Translations under genes and position numbers: made by a program
NCBI RefSeq assembly: GCF_005222225.1
Contig: NZ_CP036536.1
Coordinates: forward strand, 1,388,001-1,452,000
Length of the DNA: 64,000 bases
Direction of reading: 5' to 3'
DNA from: Salinimonas lutimaris
GTDB taxonomy: Bacteria > Pseudomonadota > Gammaproteobacteria > Enterobacterales > Alteromonadaceae
In this document: piece after piece, positions 38,399 through 48,150 of the stretch
How positions within the stretch are numbered: the stretch's first letter is position 1
Layout of the letters: the number at the start of each line of letters is the position of its first letter
The notes under the pieces: generated by a model
Databases searched by the model: none
Told to the model about the DNA's origin: nothing
Seen by the model: the letters and a program-made list of their open reading frames with translations, nothing else

Positions 38399-38848
38399 AT
38401 GTCTGATTCTGTAATTGGTGCAAACAGTGAAGTTCTGATGCACTTTGACCTAAAGCTGGAAGACGGCTCAGCCGCTGACAGCACACGGGTAAATAAAAAG
38501 CCCGCCAAACTGGTAATGGGCGATGGTAGCCTGACACCAAATTTTGAAGCCTGTCTGCTGGGGTTAAAAGAAGGTGATAAAAAGTCATTTACCCTGGTAC
38601 CTGAAGATGCATTTGGTGAGCCGTTACCGGAAAACATCCATTATATGGATCGTAGCCGTTTTTCATCTGATTTGAATATTGAAGAAGGCATGATTATGGC
38701 ATTTGCCCAACCAGACGGTACGGAAATACCGGGGATTATCCGCAGTGTGGCGGGTACCTCAGTCACCGTGGATTTTAACCATCCGCTGGCCGGACAGGTC
38801 GTTATTTTTGATGTTGAAATTTTAAGCGTTAGCCAGTCGCAGGCCTAA
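38399..38848 (+). CDS. fkpB: FKBP-type peptidyl-prolyl isomerase (SlpA)
   Basis: A 149-residue cytoplasmic prolyl isomerase and chaperone, the E. coli FkpB length. Visible FKBP pieces: [64 protein letters not shown]. Between them lies the insert-in-flap domain that marks the SlyD/SlpA group. The ATG at 38399 has AGGG just upstream. It lies 7 bases after lspA and 10 before ispH. Confidence 0.94.
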   Translation: MSDSVIGANSEVLMHFDLKLEDGSAADSTRVNKKPAKLVMGDGSLTPNFEACLLGLKEGDKKSFTLVPEDAFGEPLPENIHYMDRSRFSSDLNIEEGMIMAFAQPDGTEIPGIIRSVAGTSVTVDFNHPLAGQVVIFDVEILSVSQSQA

Positions 38849-38858
38849 GGAGCAAAGA

Positions 38859-39803
38859 ATGCAAATTCATTTAGCCAACCCCCGCGGTTTTTGCGCTGGT
38901 GTAGACCGCGCAATTACTATTGTGGAACGCGCGCTGGAGATGTTTAAACCGCCCATCTATGTGCGTCATGAAGTAGTGCACAATAAGTTTGTCGTAGACG
39001 GTTTGCGTGACCGCGGTGCGATTTTTGTTGATGAACTACACGAAGTGCCCGATGACAGCATCGTAATCTTTTCTGCCCACGGCGTGTCTCAGGCAGTACG
39101 CAAAGAAGCCGACAGCCGTGGCCTGAAAGTGTTTGATGCGACCTGTCCGCTGGTGACCAAGGTGCACATGGAGGTGACCCGGGCCAGCAAAACCGGCACA
39201 GAATGCATTTTAATTGGCCATGCCGGTCATCCGGAAGTAGAAGGTACCATGGGTCAGTATAACAATGCTGATGGCGGTATTTATCTGGTGGAGTCGGCAG
39301 CCGATGTGGCCACACTGGAAGTAAAAGACACGCAGAATCTTTACTATTGCAGTCAGACCACACTTTCGGTTGACGACACGGCGGATGTGATTGATGCCCT
39401 GCGTGCAAAATTCCCGGCCATCAATGGCCCGCGCAAAGACGACATTTGTTATGCCACGCAAAACCGTCAGGATGCAGTGCGAGAACTGGCCACTGACTGC
39501 GAGGTGCTGCTGGTGGTCGGTGCTCAAAATAGTTCTAACTCTAACCGTCTTCGTGAGCTGGCTGAAAAGGTAGGCGCAAAAGCCTATCTTATTGCTGATG
39601 CCCAGTGTATTCAGCAAAGCTGGCTGGAAGGTGTTGAGCATATCGGCGTGACCGCTGGTGCGTCAGCCCCTGAAGTACTGGTTAAAGGCGTTATTGATAA
39701 GCTTATAGAATGGGGCGCTGTGAAAGCTACGGAGCGGGAAGGCCGTGAAGAAAATGTAGAATTTGCCGTGCCGAAAGAGTTGCGGATAAAGCAAGTTAGC
39801 TGA
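38859..39803 (+). CDS. ispH: 4-hydroxy-3-methylbut-2-enyl diphosphate reductase
   Basis: A 314-residue iron-sulfur enzyme, last step of the MEP pathway, giving isopentenyl and dimethylallyl diphosphate. Cluster ligands are Cys12 (PRGFCAGV), the Cys in DATCPLV (near 96) and the Cys in DDICYAT (near 197). Substrate-binding histidines are in HEVVHN and [17 protein letters not shown] and GASAPE are also in place. Length equals E. coli IspH (316). Ends the ribF-ileS-lspA-fkpB-ispH run; the type IV pilus operon begins 109 bases later. Confidence 0.97.
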   Translation: MQIHLANPRGFCAGVDRAITIVERALEMFKPPIYVRHEVVHNKFVVDGLRDRGAIFVDELHEVPDDSIVIFSAHGVSQAVRKEADSRGLKVFDATCPLVTKVHMEVTRASKTGTECILIGHAGHPEVEGTMGQYNNADGGIYLVESAADVATLEVKDTQNLYYCSQTTLSVDDTADVIDALRAKFPAINGPRKDDICYATQNRQDAVRELATDCEVLLVVGAQNSSNSNRLRELAEKVGAKAYLIADAQCIQQSWLEGVEHIGVTAGASAPEVLVKGVIDKLIEWGAVKATEREGREENVEFAVPKELRIKQVS

Positions 39804-39912
39804 TAAATAAAGCGAATTGAATTTAATAACCAGACCGATCTGCTGATACCCAACAGTATCCTTCCTTGTTATAGCATAAGCTGGATAAAGTTTAACAAGG
39901 TAGTGATCGGCT

Positions 39913-40530
39913 ATGCGCAACGTGGCGCACCTGAAACTTGAACGTGGTGTAGGGTTAATCGAAATTCTGGTGACCCTGTTTATCCTGGCAATCGGACTGC
40001 TGGGTGTGGCCTCGTTACAGTTTGTTGGTTCATTTGCAAATAAAGATGCTATCAGCCGAACTCAGTCTGAGCTGGTAGCTAATCAGGTTGCTGAGCGTTT
40101 AAGAGCAGCAGCCATCCCCCCTCTGACTGGCGATGGTTTAGTGGTGCATAACCAGTATTTTGCCAGCGCTAATTATAACTTCAGCGGCTTAAGCTGTACC
40201 GGCGACCCCTACGATTGTCACTGTCTTTCCCGTCCGGCAGATGTACCGGACTGCGAAGGTAATCAATGCTCTGCACTGGAAGTGGCTCAGTATGATGGCT
40301 GGGCATTATCCTGTGCGGCGGTGCAGACCAATCCGACTACTCAGCTTTCTGTTACCTGCACAGACCTTATCGCGGGTGATGCCAGTAGTTGTAGTGCAGG
40401 TTCGATGATTCATATTCTGGTCAGCTGGCCGGTGCATACCGCAGGGAACCAGCAATATTCTCTGCACAGCCGGTGTAACCCTAGTACCGGCGATAAAAAC
40501 TCCTGCATATTTAAGGACATTTTGCTATGA
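39913..40530 (+). CDS. pilV: Type IV pilus minor pilin PilV
   Basis: A 205-residue prepilin-like protein with the class III signal ERG|VGLIE (Glu at +5) followed by one hydrophobic helix (about 16-35). The PilV pattern GLIEILVTLFILAIGLLGVASLQ is clear. The C-terminal half is Cys-rich (several pairs, with DPYDCHCLSRPADVPDC), suggesting disulfides. It is the first gene of the pilV-pilW-pilX-pilY1-pilE operon, whose products form the tip complex that starts pilus assembly. It overlaps pilW by 4 bases. Confidence 0.9.
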   Translation: MRNVAHLKLERGVGLIEILVTLFILAIGLLGVASLQFVGSFANKDAISRTQSELVANQVAERLRAAAIPPLTGDGLVVHNQYFASANYNFSGLSCTGDPYDCHCLSRPADVPDCEGNQCSALEVAQYDGWALSCAAVQTNPTTQLSVTCTDLIAGDASSCSAGSMIHILVSWPVHTAGNQQYSLHSRCNPSTGDKNSCIFKDILL

Positions 40531-41372
40531 AGCGGCAAAGTGGCTTTTCGTTAATTGAACTCATGATTTCCCTGGTACTGGGGCTCATTATTACCGGCGG
40601 TGTTATCCAGATTATGGTGAGCAGCCGGGTAACCAACAACCTGAACCAGGCAGTGTCTCAAGTGCAGGAATCGGGTCGGTTTATCATGACCCGGCTAAGC
40701 CGTGAATTGTATGAAGTTGGCCGCTACGACACCATAGCCAGCCGAATTGATACCAGTGTCGATACCCTGACCGAAGCTGCGTTTATTCAAAATCGACCGA
40801 TCGCTCTGGCCGGCGATTATGTTGCGTCTAATACTCTGGGGTCGGTGCAGGCTGCGGCCGGAGGCGATGATCAGCTGGTGGTGAATCTGCTCGATGCCAG
40901 AGATTGCGCCGGCGCTAAACATGGTTATGCCAATGACACTGAATTTCATGTGGTGAATCAGTATCAGGTGGTAGATAACCAGTTGCGCTGTACCGGTTAT
41001 GACGGACGCATCCTGCGGGGCGTTAAGGCCGGTGCAGTCAGTGCATCATCGGTTACCCTGATGGATAACGTTATCAGTTTTCAGGTGCAGTTCGGGATCA
41101 GCGAGGCGGCGGAGGTGTCTGACGGACTGGCGGTACGCTATGTAACAGCCGGTGAGCTGGCGCTTGCCCGTGCTAACAGACAACAGGTGGTCGCTATTCG
41201 CCTCGGGATCTTGCTGCGAAGTGATGATAGTCAGGTCAGTCAGATGGCGGAACATGCTCTGGCGGTACTGAACGAAAACCCGATAACAACAGATAAAAAT
41301 CATTACTACCAAGTCTTTAATCAAACTTTAGCATTACGCAATATGAAGAATTTTGTAAGGAGTGCAAAATGA
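40527..41372 (+). CDS. pilW: Type IV pilus minor pilin PilW
   Basis: A 281-residue prepilin-like protein with the class III signal QSG|FSLIELMISL and intact Glu at +5, followed by one hydrophobic helix. The large C-terminal domain has the PilW pattern RFIMTRLSRELYEVGRYD. It overlaps pilV and pilX by 4 bases each (ATGA), so translation is coupled. It should enter the minor-pilin tip complex with PilV, PilX and PilY1. Confidence 0.92.
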   Translation: MKRQSGFSLIELMISLVLGLIITGGVIQIMVSSRVTNNLNQAVSQVQESGRFIMTRLSRELYEVGRYDTIASRIDTSVDTLTEAAFIQNRPIALAGDYVASNTLGSVQAAAGGDDQLVVNLLDARDCAGAKHGYANDTEFHVVNQYQVVDNQLRCTGYDGRILRGVKAGAVSASSVTLMDNVISFQVQFGISEAAEVSDGLAVRYVTAGELALARANRQQVVAIRLGILLRSDDSQVSQMAEHALAVLNENPITTDKNHYYQVFNQTLALRNMKNFVRSAK

Positions 41373-41932
41373 AACGGCAACAGGGAGTAGTGCTGGTTTT
41401 TGCTTTACTGGTTCTGCTATCGCTGACCATTGTTGGCGTCAGCGCAGTGTCCAGCAGCCTTAATCAGACCAAGATGGCCGTGTCGATGCAACAGTCGGGT
41501 ATGGCGTTCGACGCAGCAGAATCAGCGCTGGCCGGCGTATTTTTTGAATCAGAAGATGAACAGATACTCAGCGATGCAGCACGCCTGGATCCGCTTTCTG
41601 AGGCCCGCCAGCAACCCGCCTTCGACCCTCAGGTACAAACGCTACGCTGTAGTGATGTTGCCTGGACAGACCGTAAAGTTACCAAAGACGGACTTTCCTC
41701 TAATACGGTGCATACGGTAGATGCCATGTATCAGGATGAGGTCAGTGCCAAAAGCTGGTCTAAAACCGCCTTTATTCGCGAACAGGCCTGCCGGGGCTCC
41801 AGTAATGTGATTGGCGGCAGCAACCTGAGTTGTCATGTATTTGCCATTCGTGGTTGCGGCCAGCTTAGTGGTCATAAGACGATTGTTGCCAATACGGCCT
41901 CTGCTGCTGTACTGGCACCGGCAGCGAATTAA
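41369..41932 (+). CDS. pilX: Type IV pilus minor pilin PilX
   Basis: A 187-residue protein with the PilX N-terminal pattern: QQG|VVLVFALLVLLSLTIVGVSAVSSSLNQTKMA. As usual for PilX it has no Glu at +5. The C-terminal domain has three cysteines and an IRGCGQLSG stretch. It sits between pilW (4-base overlap) and pilY1 (11-base gap). By family, it links the pilin stalk to PilY1 at the tip. Confidence 0.9.
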   Translation: MKRQQGVVLVFALLVLLSLTIVGVSAVSSSLNQTKMAVSMQQSGMAFDAAESALAGVFFESEDEQILSDAARLDPLSEARQQPAFDPQVQTLRCSDVAWTDRKVTKDGLSSNTVHTVDAMYQDEVSAKSWSKTAFIREQACRGSSNVIGGSNLSCHVFAIRGCGQLSGHKTIVANTASAAVLAPAAN

Positions 41933-41943
41933 GGGTCAGAAAA

Positions 41944-44900
41944 ATGAAATTCTATCAGCGTTTAACTGGCTTTTTTGTATTGTGGCTGTGCATTGGCGCA
42001 TCAGCCATGGGGGATGACCTGGATATCTATCTGGGAACAGCAGATACAGCGGTGACCTACAAGCCCAATGTTATGTTTGTCATGGACACCTCGGGCAGTA
42101 TGGGCAATAAAGACGGCACAGACCTGAGCCGGATGGAGCGGGTAAAAACCGCGCTGAAAACCGCGCTTAGCTCTGCCACCAATCTGAACGCCGGGTTAAT
42201 GCGTTTTTCCAATGTTGGCGGGCCGGTGCTTTACCCGGCTCGTGATATTGACAGTTTTGTCACCCCCGAAATTATTCGCTCTACGGCCAGTAGTGGCAGT
42301 GATGCGTATGAAACTGTGCTCACCACCAATACCGACTCTGCTGATCTGGTCCTGAGTCAGGGAACCAGCACGGTGACCTCAGGTATCCGTATCACTAACC
42401 TGATGATTCCGCAGGGGGCCACGGTGACGGGGGCTTACCTGCGCCTGACTTCCTCTCAGTTTGATGCTGCAGAAACGACCTTACGCTTTAAGGCAGAGCT
42501 GACGGCGGACAGTCAGCCATTTACCGCCACCACCAAAAATATTGGTTTGAGAACCACCACTTCAAATGAGGTGGTATGGTCAGAAGACAACGCTTTTCCG
42601 TTAAGTAACGAGATAGTGGTGACGCCTGATCTGACTTCAGTCATACAGGAAGTGGTTGACCAGGAAGCTTGGTGCGGGGGCAATGCCCTGAGTATTATTA
42701 TTACCGGAGAAAGTGTCAATGCAGGCAGTAGCCGCAAAGTTAAAGCATTCGACTCGGGAACAAATCAGGCACCTCAGCTTTATCTGACCTACGATGACGC
42801 TACGGCCACAGGCTGTATTGCCGGAGAGCGAATTTATCAGGTATCTAGTCAGGCTAATAACCGGGAAGAGCGGCATGATGGCAACAACAGCACCGGCGGT
42901 GTTTTAAATTTCAATAACAACAACAATAAGCTGATAGGCCTGCGGTTTGAAAATGTCAATATTCCAAAAGATGCGGTCATAGAATCGGCTTATTTGCGGC
43001 TGGCAGCCAGTAGCAACAATAATTATTCTGCCAGTATGCGGATTCGTGGCATCGCAAAAAATAATATCGGCGAACTGGATGATTTGGGTCAATACGGTTT
43101 GAACAGTATTAATAAAACATCGTCCAGTAAGCAATGGAACGTGCCGTCGTTTTATCAGAATTACTGGCATTCCAGCCCGGATGTTTCCGCTGTTATACAG
43201 GAGATTGTAAATCGTGGCGGCTGGGAAGCGGGGAACAGTCTGGGGCTGGTATTTGATAACTTCAATGGCAACAGAGCGGCTTATACCTATAACGGCTATG
43301 CGTCAGGTGCGCCGCAGCTGATTATTTCTTTTAAAGGCGATGCAACACCAGGCGCTGCCAGCACCGTCAGAGAATATTTACTGAGTCTGATAGATGATTT
43401 GTCAGCCAGGGGCACTACGCCTATTGTAGATACGCTTCTTGAAGCCACCAACTATTATGGCGGCCGGGACGTTGACTATGGCCTTACCCGAGGCACCAGT
43501 GGTACTAACGAAGATGTACGAAGAAGTACCCGGGTCAGCCACCGGGCATCGTATCTGGGGAGCGATGCTGTGCGCCATCCAGGCTGTACCGAAAACAATT
43601 TAAATTCTGCATACTGTATGAGTGAATCGATCCCATCAGGCGCCACCTATATTTCGCCTGTCAGCGATTTACAGTGTCAGACTAATAACCATATTGTGCT
43701 GCTATCCGATGGCGAAGCAAATGGCAATGTCAGTAAATCCAAAATAGCCTCGTTACTTGGCAAAACCTGCTCGGGTAGCGGTGATGAGACCTGTGGCCTG
43801 GATCTGGTGGAAAATATTCACGATAAAGACCGGTCGGTTATCGGGCGCAGAGTCAATACTCACACCATCGGTTTTGCCGCCAATTCCACGGCAAATAACT
43901 TTTTGAATAAACTGGCGGCAAAAGGCGGTGGCGGTTTTTATAAAGCAGATAACAGCACCGAACTACTTGCAGCCTTTCAAACTATTCTGCGTTCTGTTAA
44001 AGACGTGAATACCACGTTTGTTTCACCGGGTGTGGCGGTGAATCAGCAAAACCGCCTCACGCACAAAGACGAATTGTACTTTGCCCTGTTTAAACCCGCA
44101 GAAGGGGCTTTATGGCCGGGTAACCTGAAGCGGTATAAATTAAGTGGCAATTCGATTCTGGATAAAAACGGAGTGGAGGCTGTTGATACAACAACCGGTT
44201 ATTTCTCCGAGAGCGCTCACAGCTACTGGTCGGTCAGCCCGGATGGGAATCAGGTTGCAGAAGGGGGAGCCGCATCAAAACTGGGCTCAACCAGAGCGAT
44301 TTACATGGCTGATGGCAACGGCACTATTATGAAAAACAGCAATCGGATTCACGAAGATAATCTGGCCATTACTGCACTGGACTTGGCCTTGCCTGTCTCT
44401 CTGGATGTCTTATCCGTGCGCGAATCCTTGCTGCAATGGGCGCGGGGTGTGGATATTCTGGATGCGGATGGCGATGGCAGCACATCGGATATTCGTCATC
44501 AGATGGGAGATCCTATTCATTCCCAGCCAATCCTGGTTAATTATTCCGACACCGACTCAGCGATTTTAGTGGCGACCAACCAGGGGTATCTGCATTCCTT
44601 TGATGGGGCCACCGGCGCTGAAAATTTTGCCATTATACCGCGCACGCTGTTGTCCAACCTTTATACCTTCTTTGAGAACAACAGCACTTACACCCACACC
44701 TATGGACTGGATGGTCACATGGTATTGAGGGAGTTCGATAACAAAAAGTATCTGTATGTGGGCATGCGACGTGGTGGCCGAAACTACTATGTGTTCGACA
44801 TTACCAATAAAACCAGTCCAAAGCAGGTGTTTGAAATCAACGGCGGGAGTACCGGTGTTGAAAAACTTGGACAGACCTGGTCAAAGCCAACCATCACAAA

Positions 44901-46029
44901 AATTAAGATCGGTGGAACCACTAGAAATGTGATGATTGTAGGTGGCGGCTATGATGACAACAATGATACAAAAACCACCCGTTCTGACGATTCATACGGC
45001 AATGCCGTGTATATTTTTGATGCGGACAACGGCAGTCTGTTGTGGTCAGCCAGTAATACAGATGCCGACCTGAACCTGCCGGAGATGAAATACAGCATCC
45101 CGGGCCGGGTCTCGGTCATTGACCGTGATCACGATGGTCTGGCTGATCATATGTACATGGCTGACGCCGGTGGGCAATTATTCCGCATGGATATTTACAA
45201 CGGCAAGTCGGGCAGCGATCTGATCAAAGGGGGCCGTCTGGCTGATTTCGGCGGCTCTTCAGAGCAGGATAACCGCCATTTTTATTATGGTCCTGATGTG
45301 TCTGAAATTGCCCTGGCAGACGAACATTACTACGCTGTAGCCCTCGGTAGTGGCTGGCGTGCAGCGCCACTTGATACCAATGTGCAGGATCGCTTTTATA
45401 TGCTAAAGGATAAGGGCGTTTTTATCACCGATAGCGATAATGAATATACGTTCATGCCAACAGTGACCGAAGCTGACCTTTATGATGTAACGTCCAGCGA
45501 CCTGACCAGTGCCGATTCGTCGACCAGAGAGCTGGCAGCCACGGCGTTTGCCGGAAAAGACGGTTGGTTTTTGAATATGACAACCGGCGGTGAAAAGATT
45601 CTGGCATCGCCGTTTATTATTGATTACAAGGTGCTGTTTACCAGCTACATTCCGGCCGCCAGTTCACAAAGCGCCTGTGCACCACCCTCTGGTGGCAGCC
45701 GGGCGTATCTGGTGAATCTGGTCAATGGTAATGCCGTAAACGACATCAACAATGACAGCGGCCCGGCGGATGGAGTGATTACACACGAAGACCGGTATGC
45801 TGATTTGCGCCAAAGTGGCATTGCACCTGAAACACGGGTGCTGATTGAAGAGATATCTAAGCCGGTGGTCTGCCTGGGCACTGAATGTGCTGCGGCAGCC
45901 ATCACCGTGAAAGCAGATGGAACGCAGGAGGACTGCCTGACCAGTTTTGCCTGTCTTGCTGAGAATATTTATGGACGATTTGAGCGGGTTATTCACGAAA
46001 GCTGGAAAACTGAAACTGAACGGGAGTAG
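41944..46029 (+). CDS. pilY1: Type IV pilus tip adhesin/biogenesis factor PilY1
   Basis: A 1361-residue secreted tip protein with a signal peptide (cleavage near SAM, 20-22). A VWA domain opens with the metal-site motif DTSGSM at 48-53 and resumes with IVLLSDGEAN. Between these, residues about 128-283 and 296-463 form two similar modules, each with IPxxAxxxxAYLRL and a closing VIQEV/IVxxxxWxxGN and APQLxxxx strand. The C-terminal beta-propeller has HQMGDPIHSQPILV, then EF-hand-like calcium loops DADGDGSTSD (840-849) and DRDHDGLAD (1060-1068). In Pseudomonas such a loop controls pilus retraction. Lies between pilX and pilE. Confidence 0.93.
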   Translation: MKFYQRLTGFFVLWLCIGASAMGDDLDIYLGTADTAVTYKPNVMFVMDTSGSMGNKDGTDLSRMERVKTALKTALSSATNLNAGLMRFSNVGGPVLYPARDIDSFVTPEIIRSTASSGSDAYETVLTTNTDSADLVLSQGTSTVTSGIRITNLMIPQGATVTGAYLRLTSSQFDAAETTLRFKAELTADSQPFTATTKNIGLRTTTSNEVVWSEDNAFPLSNEIVVTPDLTSVIQEVVDQEAWCGGNALSIIITGESVNAGSSRKVKAFDSGTNQAPQLYLTYDDATATGCIAGERIYQVSSQANNREERHDGNNSTGGVLNFNNNNNKLIGLRFENVNIPKDAVIESAYLRLAASSNNNYSASMRIRGIAKNNIGELDDLGQYGLNSINKTSSSKQWNVPSFYQNYWHSSPDVSAVIQEIVNRGGWEAGNSLGLVFDNFNGNRAAYTYNGYASGAPQLIISFKGDATPGAASTVREYLLSLIDDLSARGTTPIVDTLLEATNYYGGRDVDYGLTRGTSGTNEDVRRSTRVSHRASYLGSDAVRHPGCTENNLNSAYCMSESIPSGATYISPVSDLQCQTNNHIVLLSDGEANGNVSKSKIASLLGKTCSGSGDETCGLDLVENIHDKDRSVIGRRVNTHTIGFAANSTANNFLNKLAAKGGGGFYKADNSTELLAAFQTILRSVKDVNTTFVSPGVAVNQQNRLTHKDELYFALFKPAEGALWPGNLKRYKLSGNSILDKNGVEAVDTTTGYFSESAHSYWSVSPDGNQVAEGGAASKLGSTRAIYMADGNGTIMKNSNRIHEDNLAITALDLALPVSLDVLSVRESLLQWARGVDILDADGDGSTSDIRHQMGDPIHSQPILVNYSDTDSAILVATNQGYLHSFDGATGAENFAIIPRTLLSNLYTFFENNSTYTHTYGLDGHMVLREFDNKKYLYVGMRRGGRNYYVFDITNKTSPKQVFEINGGSTGVEKLGQTWSKPTITKIKIGGTTRNVMIVGGGYDDNNDTKTTRSDDSYGNAVYIFDADNGSLLWSASNTDADLNLPEMKYSIPGRVSVIDRDHDGLADHMYMADAGGQLFRMDIYNGKSGSDLIKGGRLADFGGSSEQDNRHFYYGPDVSEIALADEHYYAVALGSGWRAAPLDTNVQDRFYMLKDKGVFITDSDNEYTFMPTVTEADLYDVTSSDLTSADSSTRELAATAFAGKDGWFLNMTTGGEKILASPFIIDYKVLFTSYIPAASSQSACAPPSGGSRAYLVNLVNGNAVNDINNDSGPADGVITHEDRYADLRQSGIAPETRVLIEEISKPVVCLGTECAAAAITVKADGTQEDCLTSFACLAENIYGRFERVIHESWKTETERE
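42325..43332 (+). repeat. Two tandem modules inside the PilY1 VWA domain
   Basis: Protein-level repeat: module 1 at residues 128-283 (42325-42792), module 2 at 296-463 (42829-43332). Shared elements are an opening GIRITNLMIPQGATVTGAYL versus GLRFENVNIPKDAVIESAYL, a middle RTTTSNEVVWS versus SSSKQWNVPS, and an end DLTSVIQEVV...WCGGNAL versus DVSAVIQEIV...WEAGNSL. The form resembles DNRLRE/CBM-like beta-sandwich domains of secreted marine proteins (inference). Confidence 0.65.
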
Positions 46030-46047
46030 GCCAGCAGGAGTTGTTTT

Positions 46048-46512
46048 ATGAACCCCAGAGTAAGTGACAATAAAGGTTTCACGCTAATTGAGCTGATGAT
46101 CACCGTGGCTATCGTCAGTATCATCGCTGCGATCGCATATCCGTCCTATCAGGGCGTAATGGTCAGCAGCTATCGCAGTAATGCTCAGGCTGATTTAATG
46201 GGGCTGGCCGCCAGTTTGGAGCGTCATCATAGCGGCACTTTCAGTTATAAAGGCGCAGCAGAGTCAGGTGATACCGGTTCTCCCAGTGTGTATGCGGATC
46301 ATTCTCCTGTCTCAGAGCCCGAAGCAGACCGACGTTACAGCCTGACCATTGCGGTTGCTGATGATTTGTCTTATGAAATTCGTGCTACGCCTGTCAGTGG
46401 TACTCCGCAGGCGGGGGACGGCATGCTGGTTTATTTCAGTGACGGTCGCAAGGGCTGGGATAAGGATAACAGCGGCTCGGTCAGTAGCGCAGAAATGTGC
46501 TGGTCCTGCTAG
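46048..46512 (+). CDS. pilE: Type IV pilin-like protein PilE (minor pilin)
   Basis: A 154-residue prepilin with the canonical class III signal NKG|FTLIELMITVAIVSIIAAIAYPSYQ, Glu at +5, and a C-terminal domain of the PilE/ComP type (SSYRSNAQADLMGLAASLERHHS, with two cysteines in the final CWSC). Last gene of the pilV-W-X-Y1-E operon, 18 bases after pilY1. It ends 8 bases from the stop of the convergent second pilin operon, with no terminator visible between. Confidence 0.9.
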   Translation: MNPRVSDNKGFTLIELMITVAIVSIIAAIAYPSYQGVMVSSYRSNAQADLMGLAASLERHHSGTFSYKGAAESGDTGSPSVYADHSPVSEPEADRRYSLTIAVADDLSYEIRATPVSGTPQAGDGMLVYFSDGRKGWDKDNSGSVSSAEMCWSC

Positions 46513-46520
46513 GGTATCTG

Positions 46521-47105
46521 TCAAAAAGCGTAACCATCATTAAACGCAAAGGTGTCGGGATAGGCCAGTCCATCAGGCCTGACTACACTGACGCTAATGA
46601 TGCTATCCAGACTTTGCTGACTTGCACTGTGGTTCACATGCATCTCAAACACAACCAATTGGGGGCCTGATACACTGCCGGTCGAAGCGGCAGCTAGCTG
46701 TAATGTGTCAGTGGCGGTGTCACTTTCAGTCGTAAAGGTCTGTACTGATGTACTGAGCGTTTGGCTGACAGGAAGCAAAGCATGCGCTGTCTGGCCGCTC
46801 AGCTGCGCAGCCAGGGTATTGCCGGTACTCAATGGTGTGCTAAACAATGCCACCTGTTGCTGGGCAGATGAGCTGTAAAACGCGGGTTGTAATTGTGCTT
46901 CTATCTCGCTGCTCACACTGTGCAGGTGGCTGACCAGCGCCAGATGTCCGGTTTTGTGGTGCCATAAACGCGTAGCCTGCGCTACAGCCAGCGCCCCTGC
47001 CATCAGAATAAAAGCTGCAATCATGCATTCCGTCAGCCCGAAGCCGCCCTGAGATTTAGGCTTACATGGTCGCCCTGCGTAACTGCGGTGTGGAAATTGC
47101 GTCAC
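46521..47105 (-). CDS. PilV-like prepilin, second set
   Basis: A 194-residue prepilin with an unusually long leader (21 residues) and cleavage site GG|FGLTE, Glu at +5, then the helix CMIAAFILMAGALAVAQATRLW. The Thr before Glu and the Cys after it are unusual. The C-terminal part is Ser/Thr/Gln-rich with no cysteines, unlike the Cys-rich PilV on the other strand. It starts with GTG (47105) directly after the stop of the upstream gene, with GGAGGG as ribosome site. Last gene of a four-gene minus-strand minor-pilin operon. Confidence 0.72.
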   Translation of the reverse strand: MTQFPHRSYAGRPCKPKSQGGFGLTECMIAAFILMAGALAVAQATRLWHHKTGHLALVSHLHSVSSEIEAQLQPAFYSSSAQQQVALFSTPLSTGNTLAAQLSGQTAHALLPVSQTLSTSVQTFTTESDTATDTLQLAAASTGSVSGPQLVVFEMHVNHSASQQSLDSIISVSVVRPDGLAYPDTFAFNDGYAF

Positions 47106-48149
47106 TTAAAAGTCCCTCCAGCTGCCTTTAATTATCTTTCCGGTTTGTAACCGTTCACTATTTTGTAAGTTCAGTAACAGGCTCTGGTCATAAATAATGT
47201 TGAGCCGGCTATCCGACGTGGTTGCATGAGTAACCATCATGGCGCCGTGAACAAAAGCGCCGGCCTGCATTTTAATGGCAGGAGCAGGGCCCGTATCAGT
47301 CATACTAACCACCAGTCCGAAGATGCGACTATTTGCGGCCAGGTTAATCGACGCATTGCGAACAATCAGTAATACGGGGTTGGCCGGGCTACCAATATGG
47401 TGTCCGGCGGGCACATCGCAGTTGTCCTGAAACTGGTAAAAGCCATGACTGTCAGAGTTAAGTGCACTGCAGGTGACATGACCAGGCAGCAGAGTACTGA
47501 CTGGCATCTCCATTGACGGACCAAACAAAAAGTGACTGGCACTGACCGGAAAGTCAGAGCTGGCATCATGAACGTCGATGCCTTTTATCCCGTTACCGGA
47601 CAACAGTGGGGCTGTGCACTGCGCTATGAGCGGGGACGTTACCAGGCAGGTTTTTCGCGCGCCGTGCATGGAAACGTCGAACCGGCTCCATAGCGATCTT
47701 GACTGGCCAGCTAGCAGAGCCGGCATCAGGGCGATATTGACGCCACTGCCACTAGCCAGCGAAGTAAATAACATCAACCCGGCTGGCGGGATATTGCGTA
47801 TAAGCGGAAAGTTAAGCACGGCAAGGCCGCCCTGCATATGATGCTGGGTATAGCTGAACTCATACAGCGTCAGCAACACACCACGGGTCATTCGTTGTGC
47901 TTTATTCTGCAATGTCATATTGGCCGGAAGCGCCAGCGATAAATTTTTATGTGTGTTCGCTTTTGCCAGTGTAACGGCATGCTGTAGTTGCTGTTCCCGT
48001 TCGCTGCGCAGCAGCAGGGAATGTTGCACATGCTGACTGAACCGTGACATCAGACTGAGACTTTGCAGAGTAACGGTGCAGCTGGCAGCCACAATACCCA
48101 ACAGCAGTACAATCGGGACCATAACGATCATTCCTTGTTGCCGGTGCAT
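47106..48149 (-). CDS. PilX-like membrane protein, second minor-pilin set
   Basis: A 347-residue protein with one N-terminal hydrophobic helix (QQG|MIVMVPIVLLLGIVAASCTVTLQSL) resembling the PilX type: a glycine cleavage point, no Glu at +5. The large extracellular part has HGARKTCLV, GHVTCSAL and DNCDVPAGHH, with several cysteines able to form disulfides. It is nearly twice as long as the PilX on the other strand. It lies 1 base after the PilW-like gene and 0 before the PilV-like gene. The position makes a pseudopilin tip role likely; sequence evidence alone is modest. Confidence 0.6.
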   Translation of the reverse strand: MHRQQGMIVMVPIVLLLGIVAASCTVTLQSLSLMSRFSQHVQHSLLLRSEREQQLQHAVTLAKANTHKNLSLALPANMTLQNKAQRMTRGVLLTLYEFSYTQHHMQGGLAVLNFPLIRNIPPAGLMLFTSLASGSGVNIALMPALLAGQSRSLWSRFDVSMHGARKTCLVTSPLIAQCTAPLLSGNGIKGIDVHDASSDFPVSASHFLFGPSMEMPVSTLLPGHVTCSALNSDSHGFYQFQDNCDVPAGHHIGSPANPVLLIVRNASINLAANSRIFGLVVSMTDTGPAPAIKMQAGAFVHGAMMVTHATTSDSRLNIIYDQSLLLNLQNSERLQTGKIIKGSWRDF

Positions 48150-48150
48150 A

